DNA of 64,000 nucleotides from Pseudomonas sp. R37(2017) (GTDB taxonomy: Bacteria; Pseudomonadota; Gammaproteobacteria; Pseudomonadales; Pseudomonadaceae): the NCBI RefSeq assembly GCF_002113375.1, contig NZ_NEHO01000009.1:1-64000 (forward strand). The letters are read 5' to 3'. The translations under genes and the position numbers were made by a program. This document shows positions 15,536-24,289 of this stretch, in pieces (position 1 is the stretch's first letter; each line of letters opens with the position of its first letter). The notes below the pieces were generated by a model, which saw nothing but the letters and a program-made list of their open reading frames with translations, had not been told where the DNA came from and made no database searches.

Positions 15536-16579
15536 TCAGACCGGTTCGCCGGCGCGCACGACAAACTTCTTGTGGTCCTTTACGTCCGCCGACAGCGCTT
15601 CGACGTCGGTGTAGAACTGCTCGTACCAGCGGCGCAACTGGTAGACCGGACCGTCGCCGTCACACAGCAGCGGGTTGTCGACGCGGGTCTTGCTGTGCCA
15701 GATGGCCACGTCTTCGTAGAAGGCTGCCTGAGCCTGCGCCACGTAGGCCTTGGCCATTTCCCGGTTCTGCTCTTCGCTGAGCCCCGGGATCTTCTTCACC
15801 AGCACGCCGTAGCGCAGGGTGAAGCTGTCCAGATCGATCGGCACGTGGCAGTTGAGCAGGATCGAATGGATCGGCTGGCCGTTCATGGCACCGGTCATTT
15901 CGGTGATCTGGTAGGCCGGGCCGTAGTAGGTGGCGACCGTGGTCAGCACGCTGTCACCCGACAGGCGTTCGCTGCGAGCGCGCATGACTTGCGTGGCCAG
16001 ATGGCCTTCGAAAACGTTGCTGAACTCATCGATCGGCGCGCCATGCACGGTATCGAAGTGCGCCATGTCGGCGACGTTGTCGATCAGCTCACGGCAGTTG
16101 GTATCGATCTGCAATTCGGCAACTTCCCAGGCCGCCCACTCGTCACTGAAGCAGGCGTCGATGCGCGGGATGCGCTGTTCCGGCAGCGGCGGGTTGCCTT
16201 CAGGGTCGTTCCAGACGAACAGCAGCTGGTTCTCCTCCATGATCGGCCAGCTTTTGATTTTGGCCCGGGGCGGGATGCGCTTGGCATAAGGGATGTCATC
16301 GCACACGCCATCGGCGCCCCAGCGCCAGGCGTGGAACGGGCAGCGGATAGAGTTGCCTTCGACGCAACCGGTGCTCAGGTCGGCGCCCATGTGCGGGCAG
16401 TAGCCATCGAGGATGTGCAGTTCGCCGTCTTCACCCTGGAACGCCACCAGACGGGTGCCGAATACGTCCAGGCGATGGGCCTTGCCGTCGCGGTATTGCG
16501 CGGCCAGGCCCAGGCAGTGCCAGCCACGGGCATAGCGCTCTTCCAGCAGTTTGGCTTCGATGCGGTGCAGGGTACTCAT
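15536..16579 (-). CDS. kshA: 3-ketosteroid 9alpha-hydroxylase, oxygenase component (KshA)
   Basis: The 347-residue Rieske oxygenase has the [2Fe-2S] ligands Cys61, His63, Cys80 and His83 and the mononuclear iron motif NVADMAHFDTVHG with His174 and His179. The length and the DxxHFxxVHG pattern match KshA, which hydroxylates C9 of 3-ketosteroids and so opens ring B once delta1 desaturation has occurred. The start at 16579 (MSTLHRIE) avoids a long in-frame upstream extension that contains the operator. The reductase partner is KshB at 29672. A palindromic box at 16649-16668 lies upstream. Confidence 0.9.
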   Translation of the reverse strand: MSTLHRIEAKLLEERYARGWHCLGLAAQYRDGKAHRLDVFGTRLVAFQGEDGELHILDGYCPHMGADLSTGCVEGNSIRCPFHAWRWGADGVCDDIPYAKRIPPRAKIKSWPIMEENQLLFVWNDPEGNPPLPEQRIPRIDACFSDEWAAWEVAELQIDTNCRELIDNVADMAHFDTVHGAPIDEFSNVFEGHLATQVMRARSERLSGDSVLTTVATYYGPAYQITEMTGAMNGQPIHSILLNCHVPIDLDSFTLRYGVLVKKIPGLSEEQNREMAKAYVAQAQAAFYEDVAIWHSKTRVDNPLLCDGDGPVYQLRRWYEQFYTDVEALSADVKDHKKFVVRAGEPV

Positions 16580-16648
16580 CTTATTATTCTCCCAAGGGAT
16601 CACGGGGTTGGCGCATGTAACGGATTCTGCCGCCCCTGTAAAAGCGGG

Positions 16649-16668
16649 CATCGTCTGAATGGACGATG
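16649..16668. promoter_or_regulatory. Bidirectional palindromic steroid-regulon box (kshA / SDR 16726)
   Basis: CATCGTCT-GAAT-GGACGATG is palindromic over 8+8 positions with one mismatch, and sits midway between divergent genes. Toward the SDR gene TCTACT begins 20 nt downstream (16689-16694). Toward kshA the match CAGAAT begins 19 nt downstream. One dimer site could therefore serve both promoters. Confidence 0.8.
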
Positions 16669-16725
16669 GCTGCTTTAGACAGGCCCGCTCTACTGGCGCC
16701 ATTGGACCCATGGCAGGAGTAGGCG

Positions 16726-17565
16726 ATGAGTAATGAACAAGGGCCGGTAGCGGTGATTACCGGGGCCGCCAGCGGTATTGGCCGAGGTCTGGCCGAACAC
16801 GCGGCGACACTGGGCATGCGCCTGGTGCTGGCGGATCGGGATGCAGCGGGCCTGCAAGCCCTCTGCGACCAATTGCAGGACAGCGGTGTGCAGGCGATTG
16901 CCTGCGTCACCGATGTCGGTGATGCGGCGCAGGTCGAGCGCTTGCGTGACCAGGCTGTCGAGCACTTTGGCGGGGTCGACCTGCTGTTCAACAACGCTGG
17001 CGTGATGCAGACCGGTTTCAGCTGGGAAATCACCGAGGCGCAATGGCAGCGCATGCTGGACGTCAACCTCAACGGCGTGATCAACGGCATTCGCAGCTTC
17101 GTGCCACTGTTGCTCAGTCAGGGGCGGACAGCCCATGTGATCAACACGGCGTCCCTTGCCGGTTTGGTCAGCAGCCCGTTGATGGCGCCGTACAACGTGA
17201 CCAAGCAGGCCGTGGTCGCGCTCTCGGAAACCTTGCATTACGAACTCGCCATGCTCGGTGCGCCAGTGTCGGTTTCAGTGCTGTGCCCGGGGCCGGTGGC
17301 CAGTGAAATCATGGCGTCGAACCAAGTGGTGGACAGCGCCGGAACCGACTTCAGTCAACTGCTCGACAGCACCATTCGCCAGGGGATGACCCCAGCGGAA
17401 CTGGCCGCGCAGGTGTTCGACGCGGTTGCGCAAAAACGTTTCTGGATCCTGCCCCACAAGGGTTTCAAACCGGCCCTGGAGCGCCGTGTACAAAGCATCC
17501 TGGGCGAGACCAATCCGCAGTTTCAAATGGCCGACGTAGAGGACGATGCCCATGCCGCTCGATAA
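16726..17565 (+). CDS. Short-chain dehydrogenase/reductase
   Basis: The 279-residue SDR has TGAASGIGRG, FNNAGVM, a catalytic serine in NTASLAG and YNVTKQA with the active Tyr and Lys. An approximately 30-residue C-terminal extension (HKGFKPALERRVQSILGETNP) is seen in SDRs of acyl or hydroxy-acyl metabolism. It is the first gene of a three-gene operon with an esterase-like gene and a RibBA-like gene, driven from the bidirectional box. A hydroxysteroid substrate is plausible from context but unproven. Confidence 0.78.
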   Translation: MSNEQGPVAVITGAASGIGRGLAEHAATLGMRLVLADRDAAGLQALCDQLQDSGVQAIACVTDVGDAAQVERLRDQAVEHFGGVDLLFNNAGVMQTGFSWEITEAQWQRMLDVNLNGVINGIRSFVPLLLSQGRTAHVINTASLAGLVSSPLMAPYNVTKQAVVALSETLHYELAMLGAPVSVSVLCPGPVASEIMASNQVVDSAGTDFSQLLDSTIRQGMTPAELAAQVFDAVAQKRFWILPHKGFKPALERRVQSILGETNPQFQMADVEDDAHAAR

Positions 17566-18478
17566 GCAGATCGCTGGGGTTCTCCAGCAGTTTCGCGACA
17601 TTCCGGAGCCCGATTACAGCCAGGTCGATGCCGCTCAGTACCGGCAGTTCTCCGACAATATGCTGCCGGCCATTCCCGGCGATCCAATGAGCGAGGTTCG
17701 CGACTTGCGGGTGGCCGGCGCGGACGGTGAACTGGACGCGCGGCTGTACCGGCCATCGGAACAGCCCAACCTGCCGTTGCTGGTGTTTTTCCATGGCGGT
17801 GGATTCGTCATGGGCAATCTCGATACTCACGACAATCTCTGCCGTTCGCTGGCCCGGCAAACGGAGGCCGTGGTGGTGTCGGTCGCCTACCGATTGGCGC
17901 CTGAACACAAGTTTCCGGTCGCACCGCTCGATTGTTATGCGGCGACCTGCTGGCTGGTGGCGCATGCGGCCGAGCTTGGCTTAGATGGTGGCCGACTGGC
18001 CGTGGCCGGCGACAGTGCCGGTGGCAATCTGGCGCTGGCGGTCAGTCAATTGGCGGCGCAACGCAAGGGACCGAAGATCCGCTATCAATGCCTGTTCTAC
18101 CCGGTCACCGATGCGGGATGCGACAGTCAGTCCTTCGAGGAGTTCGCCGAGAGCTATCTGCTATCCGCCAAGGCGATGCGCTGGTTCTGGCAGCAATACC
18201 TGCAAGAGGATGGCCAGGCGGATGATCCGTTGGCCTCGCCATTGCGAGCCGAGAGCCTGGCAGGCTTGCCGCCGACCACGTTGTTCACCGCCGGCTTCGA
18301 TCCGCTGCGGGACGAAGGCGAGGCATTGGCCGAGTGCCTGCGCGAAGCAGGCGTGCAGGTACGCGTACAGCGTTACGAAGGCATGATCCACGGCTTTATC
18401 AGCATGGCGCCGTTTGTGGAGGCTGCGGCCTGGGCGCTGACAGAAGCGTGCGCCGATCTGCGCGGGGCACTCAAATGA
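17552..18478 (+). CDS. HSL-family alpha/beta hydrolase (esterase/lipase)
   Basis: The 308-residue hydrolase has the hormone-sensitive-lipase signature HGGGFVMGN and nucleophile GDSAGGN, with the rest of the triad expected in TAGFDPLRDEGE (Asp) and MIHGF (His). Members cleave short acyl esters; LipN-type relatives occur in steroid clusters. It overlaps the SDR gene by 14 bases. An in-frame ATG at 17546 is only 3 bases from the Shine-Dalgarno GAGG, so the start at 17552 is preferred. It could remove acyl esters from steroids, or open a lactone; this is inference. Confidence 0.8.
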   Translation: MPLDKQIAGVLQQFRDIPEPDYSQVDAAQYRQFSDNMLPAIPGDPMSEVRDLRVAGADGELDARLYRPSEQPNLPLLVFFHGGGFVMGNLDTHDNLCRSLARQTEAVVVSVAYRLAPEHKFPVAPLDCYAATCWLVAHAAELGLDGGRLAVAGDSAGGNLALAVSQLAAQRKGPKIRYQCLFYPVTDAGCDSQSFEEFAESYLLSAKAMRWFWQQYLQEDGQADDPLASPLRAESLAGLPPTTLFTAGFDPLRDEGEALAECLREAGVQVRVQRYEGMIHGFISMAPFVEAAAWALTEACADLRGALK

Positions 18479-19578
18479 GCGGCCTGGCGTTCAACACGGT
18501 GCCGCAACTGATCGAGGCCATCGGCGCCGGCCGGATGGTGGTGATCACCGACGACGAACACAATGGCGAAGGCTCGTTGCTGATGGCCGCCGAACAGGCC
18601 GGGGCCGAGGCCGTCACCTTCATGGCGGTGCAGGCACGGGGGCTGATTTGCCTGGCCCTGACCGAGCAGCGCTGCCGCGCGCTGGGCCTGGACCTGATGG
18701 TGCCCAACTCCCGGGCGCAACATGGCGTGGGATTTACCCGCTCGATCGAAGCCGCCACCGGGGTGTCCACCGGCATCTCGGCAGCGGATCGGGCGCGGTC
18801 GATCCAGGTGGCGGTCGATCCGGCCAGCGGCCCGGCGGACCTGGTGCAACCGGGGCATATCTTTCCGGTGCAGGCCTTGCCCGGGGGCGTGATGCAGCGC
18901 GCCGGGCATGTCGAGGCGGCTTGCGATCTGACGCGGCTGGCGGGACTGCAACCGGCGGCAGCCCTGGTGGGCATTCTCAACGAAGACGGTGAGCTGGCTC
19001 GTGGCGCCGAGTTGCATGAGTTCGCCCAGCGTCACGGCTTGCGGATCGGCACCATTGCCGACCTGATTCACTACCGCATCCTTCACGAAGGCACGATCGA
19101 ACGCGGTGGCGAATATCCGTTGCGCACCCGCCACGGTGAGTTCCAGGTGACGACCTATCAGGACACCTACCAGGGCTCGCTGCACCTGGCGCTGGTCAAG
19201 GGCAGGATCGACAGCAGCCAGCCAGTGCTGGTGCGGGTGCAAGGCATCGAGACGTTGCGTGATGTGCTGGGTTGTGAAAGCGAACAGTGGACCCTGGATC
19301 GTTCGCTGGCCTCTATCGCAGCGGCCGGTAGCGGCGTGTTGGTGCTGCTGGCGCAAAAGGAATCCGCCGAGGGCGTGCTCGAACAATTGCGTCAGCGCAG
19401 TGGAGGCAAACACCGGCCGCCACAGTTTCCGCAACGGACCCTGGGCATTGGCGCGCAGATCCTGCGGGACCAGAACGTGCGCAAAATACGTCTGATGAGT
19501 TCGCCAGTGCCGTACACCGCCGTGTCCGGGTTTGATCTGGAAGTGACCGAGTTCGTGCCGTTCCAGCCAACAGTCTGA
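18475..19578 (+). CDS. RibB/RibBA-like 3,4-dihydroxy-2-butanone 4-phosphate synthase with degenerate GTP cyclohydrolase II domain
   Basis: Residues 1 to about 200 form a DHBP synthase domain with MVVITDDEHNGEGSLLMAAE, NSRAQHGVGFTRSIEA and HVEAACDL; it makes the four-carbon precursor of riboflavin from ribulose 5-phosphate. Residues about 205-367 align with GTP cyclohydrolase II, but the usual zinc cysteines are gone (VRVQGIETLRDVLGCES). That matches RibBX-type proteins with a dead second domain. Its start overlaps the esterase stop. Placed in a steroid operon, it could boost flavin supply for KstD, HsaA/B, KshB and the acyl-CoA dehydrogenases. Confidence 0.85.
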   Translation: MSGLAFNTVPQLIEAIGAGRMVVITDDEHNGEGSLLMAAEQAGAEAVTFMAVQARGLICLALTEQRCRALGLDLMVPNSRAQHGVGFTRSIEAATGVSTGISAADRARSIQVAVDPASGPADLVQPGHIFPVQALPGGVMQRAGHVEAACDLTRLAGLQPAAALVGILNEDGELARGAELHEFAQRHGLRIGTIADLIHYRILHEGTIERGGEYPLRTRHGEFQVTTYQDTYQGSLHLALVKGRIDSSQPVLVRVQGIETLRDVLGCESEQWTLDRSLASIAAAGSGVLVLLAQKESAEGVLEQLRQRSGGKHRPPQFPQRTLGIGAQILRDQNVRKIRLMSSPVPYTAVSGFDLEVTEFVPFQPTV

Positions 19579-19593
19579 AACCAACACATAACC

Positions 19594-19953
19594 CTGTAGG
19601 AGCGAGCAAGCTCGCGATGGCGGAGTGTCAGTCAACATCGATGTTGCATGTGCCGGCCTCATCGCGAGCATGCTCGCTCCTACAGTGATTTTTGGATAAC
19701 CGCGGATGTTGCATGCACTCGTTGACCCTGTAGGAGCGAGCATGCTCGCGATGGCGGAGTGTCAGCCAATATCGATGTTGAATGTGCCAGCCTCATCGCG
19801 AGCCTGCTCGCTCCTACAGTGATTTTTGTATGCCCGCAGATGTTGCATGCACTCGTTGACCCTGTAGGAGCGAGCATGCTCGCGATGGCGGCGTGTCAGG
19901 CAACATCGATGGTGCATGTGCCGGCCTTTTCGCGAGCAGGCTCGCTCCCACAG
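19594..19953. repeat. Tandem array of three REP pairs
   Basis: Three inverted REP pairs (19594-19685, 19729-19819 and 19860-19953) share similar internal sequences (for example CAACATCGATG) and similar spacers (GATGTTGCATGCACTCGTTG), with a period of about 131 bases. The array fills most of the 411 bases between ribBA and the SurE-like gene. I see nothing else there. Confidence 0.9.
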
Positions 19954-19989
19954 TGATTTTGTGTGCACCTGCGGGGGAGCTGTATTGGT

Positions 19990-20967
19990 TTAAGGCTTGA
20001 TCCCTCGCAACATCTTCTTCGCCTGATCCTGCACGGCCTCTGGCGCGGTCATGTTGCCGTCGATCACGGTGATCACCGCGTGGCCCTGCCAGAGTTGATA
20101 GGCATCGGCCTTTTGCTGGGCTTCGGTCGGTGTCGACGGTGGGGCCAGGTTGACATGGACCACGCCGTCGGCACCGCGCTGCGAGGTGAAGTTCACCCGG
20201 TCCCAATTGCCGATCGGGGCGAAGCTCACGCCTTTGACTTCGCTGGGCGGCAGGGGCGGGTAGTTGAGGTTCAGGCCGCTGACACCCGGCAGGCCAAGCA
20301 CGTTCAAATCACAATGCTGTTTGTTTTTCGCGCAAACCTGTTTGGCTTCGGTACCGGCCAGGCTCGCCTGTTCGATGACCTTCACGGCAAAGCGCGCCGT
20401 GTCGTCCATCGCGTCGAGGGTCTTGCGATAGCCTGCCTGTTGGTCACGGATGATCAGGTCCATATCGATACCCGTGGACACCGCCACCGCGGGTATCCCC
20501 TTGAACATCGCGCGAACGGCGGCGTTGAGGGTGCCGGACATCTGCGTCAACGGGCCGACGTTTTCACCAAAATTGCTGCCGGACACCACCAGGTCGGGCG
20601 GTGAATCCTTGAGGATCACATCGAGGCCGACGTTGACCGCATCCACAGGCGTACCGATTGCAGAGGTCTTGCCTGCAGGCGGTGTGTAGCCTTGCGGCGG
20701 GCCGACGCAAAACCGGCCCGGCGCCAGTTCGGTCACCGCCAGGGCCTGGCCTGGTACGACCACGCTGGCGGCGCCGATGCCGCTGCTGTCGTTCAACGGC
20801 CCGACCAGCGTGACCTTGTGCCCGGCGGCCGTCAGGGCGCGGTACATCGCATCGATGCCGGGCGCGCGGCAGCCATCGTCATTGGTCAGCAGGATGTTCA
20901 ACGCATTGGCTTGCATCGACAGACCAACGCTGGCCAAGGCGATGACGCCGGTGAGGAGTTTGTTCAT
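19990..20967 (-). CDS. Exported SurE-like nucleotidase
   Basis: The 325-residue protein starts with a signal peptide (MNKLLTGVIALASVGLSMQANA) and then has the SurE core: ILLTNDDGCRAPGI with the metal-binding Asp-Asp pair, and SGSNFGENVG. SurE proteins are 5'/3'-nucleotidases, normally cytoplasmic and about 250 residues; this one is exported and longer. No steroid box precedes it, and a hairpin (21009-21035) separates it from the DUF1329 gene. It may release phosphate from extracellular nucleotides. It looks like an insertion into the island not linked to steroids. Confidence 0.8.
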   Translation of the reverse strand: MNKLLTGVIALASVGLSMQANALNILLTNDDGCRAPGIDAMYRALTAAGHKVTLVGPLNDSSGIGAASVVVPGQALAVTELAPGRFCVGPPQGYTPPAGKTSAIGTPVDAVNVGLDVILKDSPPDLVVSGSNFGENVGPLTQMSGTLNAAVRAMFKGIPAVAVSTGIDMDLIIRDQQAGYRKTLDAMDDTARFAVKVIEQASLAGTEAKQVCAKNKQHCDLNVLGLPGVSGLNLNYPPLPPSEVKGVSFAPIGNWDRVNFTSQRGADGVVHVNLAPPSTPTEAQQKADAYQLWQGHAVITVIDGNMTAPEAVQDQAKKMLRGIKP

Positions 20968-21008
20968 GAGCGGTTTTCCGTGGGTGGAGCGGATGTGCAA
21001 AGCATAAC

Positions 21009-21035
21009 GCCCCGACCGAATGAATCGGTCGGGGC
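21009..21035 (-). terminator. Hairpin after the DUF1329 gene
   Basis: An 11-bp perfect stem GCCCCGACCGA/TCGGTCGGGGC with a 5-base loop lies 10 bases past the DUF1329 stop. The T-run after it is weak. Confidence 0.7.
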
Positions 21036-21044
21036 GTCAGGGTT

Positions 21045-22424
21045 TTAGCGGGTGCCGAGTTTGCGCAGGTTGCCTGGGGTGAATTCGTCTTCGGTGAAGG
21101 CGGTGGCGTTGAGCTTGGCCGGTTTCTGATCGATCAGCATCCGGTCAACCAGATAGGAACCGGCGATCAGGTCGTGATAGATCCCGAGGCGAGCGTGGTA
21201 GCGCTGCATCTCGTAGGCGTAGATCGACGTCTGCATGTTGGTGCGCCACAACTGGCCACGGCTGTCGTAGTTGTCGGCCAGGGTCGCGGCCCAGGTGTCC
21301 TCGTCCAGGTACATCACACGCTTGGCGTACACGTGGCGGGCACCCTCCTTGAGGTTGGCTTGCAGCACCCAGACGCGGTGTTTTTCATAGCGCATGTACT
21401 GCGGATCGACGTGGCCGATGGTGTCCAGGATCTGATCGGTGCTCACGCTCGGGTCATCGATCTTGTAGTTGTGATAAGGAATGTAGATTTCCTTTTTGCC
21501 GACGATGGTCCAGTTGTAGCGGTCCGGTGCACCGTTGAACAAACGGTCTTCGTCGTACACGCGAAAACCACCGGCACCGGTCGGCGAGTCGTAGCCCACG
21601 GTGGGCGCACGACGCACCCGGCGCTGACCCGGGCTGTACTGCCAGGCCTGGCGCGGCGAGGCGGTCGGGTTGATGAACTCGTGGCCGACGATGATCTCGC
21701 CTTTCTTGCGCACCGGTTCCAGCGTGGTGAGCAGGAAGTTGGTGAGGATGCCGTTGGATGTCTCCAGGGTTTTGTCCGGGCTGGACCAGATCGAGAAGAT
21801 CTTGTAGTTGACCTCTTCGATCACTCGCTCCTTGTTGGAGTACACCACGGCCTGTCGGTAGTTGGCCTCTTCGGCGGCGGCACGGCCGGCGAGGGTGTGG
21901 TTGAACATCAACTCACTGCCATTCTTGGGAATAGGGAACGGTGAACCGGCCCAGGCATTTTTCGTGTCGTTGTTATCGTTGACCAGCTCAGCGTTGACGG
22001 CGTTTTGCTTGACCGCCTCTACCAGTTTCGGATCGACGCGGAAATCACGGTGGCTTGGGTACACCGGGATCTTGAAGGTGTCAGGGTAGCGTTTGAGCAA
22101 CGCCTTCTGGCCATCGGTGAGGTTGTCGGCGTACTTGTCCATGTTCCTGGCGTCGATCACGAACAGCGGTTTTTCCGCCGCATACGGGTCCGGGTATGGC
22201 GTGCCGGGGCCGTCGAACTTGAGGCCCGGCGGCAGGCCAAGCCATTTGCCGCTCCAGGCCGGGATGCTGCCGTCGGCGTTGCCGGCTTTCTCGGCACCCA
22301 TCGGGGTCAGGTCCTGGCCCAGGCGGGCGGCTTCTTCGGGGCTGACCTTGGCGTAGGCCAGGCCACTGCCGAGCAGGCCGACGGTCAGTGCGGTGCTCAA
22401 TAATGTTTGGGTGAATCTGGACAT
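21045..22424 (-). CDS. DUF1329 outer-membrane-associated protein
   Basis: The 459-residue protein begins with a signal peptide (MSRFTQTLLSTALTVGLLGSGLAYA) and shows the DUF1329 pattern, including LGQDLTPMGAEKAGNADGSIPAW near the N-terminus and repeated motifs such as GYDSPTGAGGFRVYDED. These proteins are found beside DUF1302 proteins in pathways for hydrophobic compounds and have been linked to outer-membrane transport. Start: ATG at 22424 after GGAGGAGCACAGC. It lies 23 bases after DUF1302, one operon, with a box upstream of that gene. A role in steroid passage across the outer membrane is inferred. Confidence 0.82.
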   Translation of the reverse strand: MSRFTQTLLSTALTVGLLGSGLAYAKVSPEEAARLGQDLTPMGAEKAGNADGSIPAWSGKWLGLPPGLKFDGPGTPYPDPYAAEKPLFVIDARNMDKYADNLTDGQKALLKRYPDTFKIPVYPSHRDFRVDPKLVEAVKQNAVNAELVNDNNDTKNAWAGSPFPIPKNGSELMFNHTLAGRAAAEEANYRQAVVYSNKERVIEEVNYKIFSIWSSPDKTLETSNGILTNFLLTTLEPVRKKGEIIVGHEFINPTASPRQAWQYSPGQRRVRRAPTVGYDSPTGAGGFRVYDEDRLFNGAPDRYNWTIVGKKEIYIPYHNYKIDDPSVSTDQILDTIGHVDPQYMRYEKHRVWVLQANLKEGARHVYAKRVMYLDEDTWAATLADNYDSRGQLWRTNMQTSIYAYEMQRYHARLGIYHDLIAGSYLVDRMLIDQKPAKLNATAFTEDEFTPGNLRKLGTR

Positions 22425-22447
22425 GCTGTGCTCCTCCGATCGGGGAA

Positions 22448-24025
22448 TCAGAACCGGTACTTGAAGTTGAGCGCGACGTTGTCGCGGTCGGCCAACGGGC
22501 TGTTGTTGGCGTTGCCGAGGTAGGCGTTGTAGCGGGCCTCGACGGTGAAGTTGCCCAGGTAGCGCCACGAGCTGCCGATGCTGGCGCGGTTATCGTTCTG
22601 GCCGGCGTTGATCGAGCCGACCATTGAGCTGTCGCCGTTGGCGGCGGCGCTGAAGGTGACAGGCACCGACATGTCCCAACCGCTGAACACGTCGTTGTAG
22701 TCAAAGTTCGCCTGCACCGTGTAGCCCCAGGCATCGCGGTCGTAGACCAGGCTGTCGGTGCCCGGCAGCGCGAAGCCTGGCGCCAGGGTGACCGGCTGCG
22801 ACTTGTCGTTGCTGACCACGGTGTTGTAGACCAGTTCGCCGGTCAGGGTGGTGTTGTCGGCGAAGGAGGTCGGGCCGAGCACGTAGATCATCGACGTTTG
22901 CGCCTGCACGGTCTTGCCACGCACGGGGCTGGAGAAACCGTTGTCGACCATCACGGGCGTACCGTCGCGGTAGCTGACTTCACCGGCCCAGCTGACGTCG
23001 CCCAGCACGGTGGCGAAACTCGCGCCGAACAGGTCGATGTTGTCGAAGTAGCGCACTTGGTAACGGCCCAGGGTCGAGGCGAAGTCCAGCGACGGAGTCT
23101 TGTCGTGGTAACGCGAGTAGTAGATACCGAACTCGGTGTTGTTCAACGACTCGGCGGCGTAGGTAAAGGCCAGACCGTACTGGCCGCTGTCGCTCGGCTT
23201 GTCATCCTTGAGGCGGGTGACGAAACCGGAGGCGTCGTTGAAGCCGCCCTCATCGATGAAGTCGGTGGTGGAGAAGTAGCTACCCACGCCGAACAGCTCG
23301 GTCTTTTCCCACTTGTATTGGTAGTAGGCCTGGACACCCAGGCTTTCGGTCAGGGCGAACTGGGTGAACAGTTGGCCGACCGGCAGCAGGATTTCCTTGA
23401 CCTCGACGCCCGGGGTGGTCGCCTTGGTCGCGTCCACCGGGCTCTGGGCCGCGGAAATACCCGGATAGAACAGGCTCTCACCCCAGCTCACCACCTGGTT
23501 ACCCAGGCGCGCGTTAAGGGCGTGGCCGCTCACGTCCCAGGTGCCATAGGCGTAGTAATCGAGCATGCGCAATTCATTGCGATGCTGGTCGATGGTGTCC
23601 TGGGGAAAACGGTCAGGCTGGCTGCAATGGCCACCGGCGAAGCAGTTCGAGGTGCCGGTGGTGTTGTCGTTGTCCTGATCGTAAACGTTGTCGTAGAAGC
23701 CGGTCGCCCGGACGAACACGCCGTAGTCGTCTTGCCACTTGATGTTGGCTTCGGTGAGAAAGCCGCTGCGGTTGTTGATCAGGCTGCCTTTGTCGAATGC
23801 GTTGTCGCCGTCGTTGGCGTTGGCATTGGCGGTCAACTTGTGATCGCGAGACTCGGTCCGCCAGGCGAGGCTGTAGGTCAGTGTGGTGTCCCAGTCGATG
23901 CTCAAGTCTTCGCTTGGCTGGAAGCTCATGGCGTTGACTTGAGCGCTTAGTCCGCCAGCCAGCATCAATAGAACAAGCTGTACGCGAGTGTGCTGTGTTG
24001 GTGGGGCGATTATTGTTTTTATCAT
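22448..24025 (-). CDS. DUF1302 putative outer membrane beta-barrel protein
   Basis: The 525-residue protein has a signal sequence (TRVQLVLLMLAGGLSAQVNA), alternating aromatic strands throughout and a C-terminal phenylalanine (LNFKYRF), all marks of an outer membrane beta-barrel. DUF1302 barrels occur with DUF1329 partners. The start at 24025 is preceded by GAGGAC; an in-frame extension up to 24121 contains the operator and is rejected. A steroid box at 24119-24138 with CATAGT 20 nt downstream drives it. It is the best candidate for a steroid channel in the window, as an inference. Confidence 0.8.
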   Translation of the reverse strand: MIKTIIAPPTQHTRVQLVLLMLAGGLSAQVNAMSFQPSEDLSIDWDTTLTYSLAWRTESRDHKLTANANANDGDNAFDKGSLINNRSGFLTEANIKWQDDYGVFVRATGFYDNVYDQDNDNTTGTSNCFAGGHCSQPDRFPQDTIDQHRNELRMLDYYAYGTWDVSGHALNARLGNQVVSWGESLFYPGISAAQSPVDATKATTPGVEVKEILLPVGQLFTQFALTESLGVQAYYQYKWEKTELFGVGSYFSTTDFIDEGGFNDASGFVTRLKDDKPSDSGQYGLAFTYAAESLNNTEFGIYYSRYHDKTPSLDFASTLGRYQVRYFDNIDLFGASFATVLGDVSWAGEVSYRDGTPVMVDNGFSSPVRGKTVQAQTSMIYVLGPTSFADNTTLTGELVYNTVVSNDKSQPVTLAPGFALPGTDSLVYDRDAWGYTVQANFDYNDVFSGWDMSVPVTFSAAANGDSSMVGSINAGQNDNRASIGSSWRYLGNFTVEARYNAYLGNANNSPLADRDNVALNFKYRF

Positions 24026-24118
24026 GTCGTCCTCATGGCCCAGGTCAGACCTGCCTGACCTGCATTTCAGGGGATTGTTGGTGCTGTGGGCGACTATGGA
24101 GTCACGACTTGCGCGCAA

Positions 24119-24138
24119 CATCGTCCAAGCGGACTAAG
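24119..24138 (-). promoter_or_regulatory. Steroid-regulon box upstream of DUF1302
   Basis: On the minus strand the site reads CTTAGTCCGCTTGGACGATG. CATAGT begins 20 nt downstream (24093-24098 on the + strand). Confidence 0.85.
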
Positions 24139-24168
24139 CGATTTGTACGGGAGGACGCAGTCCCGGCC

Positions 24169-24187
24169 TTAGTCTTATCGGACGATG
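24169..24187 (+). promoter_or_regulatory. Steroid-regulon box upstream of kstD
   Basis: TTAGTCTTATCGGACGATG points toward kstD, with AACAAT beginning 20 nt downstream (24208-24213). It is only 30 bases from the divergent box for DUF1302, so regulators bound at the two sites could touch. Confidence 0.85.
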
Positions 24188-24289
24188 AACACCCGGCGCG
24201 CGCGGCGAACAATCCCGAGACCGACTGCACCGGGCGAAGATCCGGCGGTGGCGGTTTCTGCCTGATGGGCGCTGAACAAGGGTGATCGC

